Part shown: positions 63,313 through 64,000 of the stretch, in pieces | Layout of the letters: each line of letters opens with the position of its first letter | How positions within the stretch are numbered: the stretch's first letter is position 1 | Source of the DNA: Anastrepha obliqua | Lineage: Eukaryota > Arthropoda > Insecta > Diptera > Tephritidae | Reading direction: 5' to 3' | Length of the DNA: 64,000 nucleotides | Assembly: GCF_027943255.1 (NCBI RefSeq) | Contig: NC_072895.1 | Coordinates: 23,348,001-23,412,000, forward strand | Made by a program: the position numbers and the translations under genes | The notes under the pieces: model-generated | What the model saw: only the letters and a program-made list of their open reading frames with translations | Told to the model about the DNA's origin: nothing | The model's database searches: none

Positions 63313-64000
63313 AAATGTAGGGGATAGAAACAGGGAACGTCAATGAGGTATCGAAAAATTGGACGCGCTACTACGAAGCCAACCAATCCAGGAGCATACA
63401 AGAGCTTCATATTTAATGCTAATATTTTCATAAAACTATTATAGATGCCATATAATAAAATAAATACTGGTTTATATTATGCAAGTTTATTCAATAAGTT
63501 ACTGGCACTTAACGCCATGCGACAAAAAAACTACTTAGCACCTCTGCCCTTTGATATTCAGCTTGTAACTATAAAATATTGGCAGCCTCTTTTAAATATT
63601 TTTTCAATAGTTTTTACTACATTTTTTTCTTTCATTTTTAATTTCTTGTATTTTTAAAAGCCAAGTTAAAAAAAAAACAATAATAATACATTGAATTGCA
63701 CGTGAGCCATAAAAAGTTGGGCAATTTTTTCCATCACAATTTTGCTCGATTTAAAAATTTATCACTTTTTCAATCTTTTACATTATTTAATAGCCGGGCA
63801 ATTTAACATAATTGTACTGCCACTTTCCGCTCTATTAAAATTATAATATTAAATTATTGAAAATATCATAGTTGACAAATCGCATAGTTCAGAAGAAATA
63901 CTCACATATGGCTTATTGAATTAATTATTAACATCATTTAAATACGCAGATTATTAAAAAAAATCTTCAATAGGAGGATGAAAGCGAGAATCTTTGTTTG
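63313..64000. other. AT-rich non-coding stretch
   Basis: No gene is recognised. A 70-residue frame at 63445-63657 is AT-rich without domain features. Confidence 0.45.

Noticed and set aside
62658..63431. Long minus-strand open frames of 257 and 187 residues
   Set aside because: They are only translations of the AGAGAT array (Tyr-Leu and Ser-Ile repeats). No real protein is supported.
1..64000. CRISPR arrays, operons or prokaryotic genes
   Set aside because: Repeats are satellites without spacers of constant length. All coding relics are eukaryotic transposons or spliced exons.

Overview
This window looks like non-coding nuclear DNA of a higher dipteran fly. The background is AT-rich, with GT-AG introns, satellites, microsatellites and a dense layer of degraded transposable elements. 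The mix of mariner, DD41D-type Tc1/mariner, piggyBac-like and Helentron-like DNA elements with RTE-, R1-, I- and LOA-like non-LTR retrotransposons suggests a tephritid fruit fly. That is recognition, not proof. No prokaryotic or organellar genes are seen. The only host coding sequence I can support is a pair of phase-compatible exons on the minus strand (25643-25186, then 24378-24211 ending in a stop). They look like the 3' end of a gene encoding a CUB-like, probably extracellular protein.

Layout. 0.47-2.7 kb: 63-bp satellite. 3.4-4.3 kb: LOA-like retrotransposon 3' end. 5.7-7.25 kb: Helentron-like element keeping the helicase C-terminus and a fused endonuclease domain. 7.5-9.3 kb: mariner split by a 558-bp piggyBac-like element at TTAA. 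10.25-11.4 kb: 180-bp repeat related to the first satellite. 12.8-19.3 kb: Tc1/mariner, RTE, SINE and LOA remnants. 20.6-23.9 kb: a stretch bounded by Tc1-like inverted ends and filled with older insertions. 24.2-25.6 kb: host exons. 26.3-31.5 kb: small TE fragments, three-box SINE copies and a non-autonomous Helentron relative. 32.6-35.0 kb: LOA-like and I-like fragments on the minus strand. 36.6-40.1 kb: R1-like and LOA-like fragments. 41.4-45.6 kb: a DD41D element carrying a nearly full-length RTE-like retrotransposon. 45.8-52.8 kb: more LOA, R1 and mariner pieces and an AT-rich satellite. 53.4-54.2 kb: a MITE-like element. 54.4-56.8 kb: a 40-bp minisatellite split by a 942-bp DD41D element. 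58.1-59.9 kb: one LOA-like element inserted in another of opposite orientation. 60.8-63.3 kb: an R1-like fragment between GATAGA-type arrays, the second about 500 bp long.

No element appears intact, since all coding parts carry stops, frameshifts or deletions. The value of the window is its insertion record. Five nested insertions can be read with target-site duplications (8211-8776, 42186-45436, 48617-49509, 55578-56523, 58259-59706), and these give relative ages. Two satellites share a monomer core, and LOA-like elements repeatedly end in (TAACC)n tails that resemble the insect telomere repeat.
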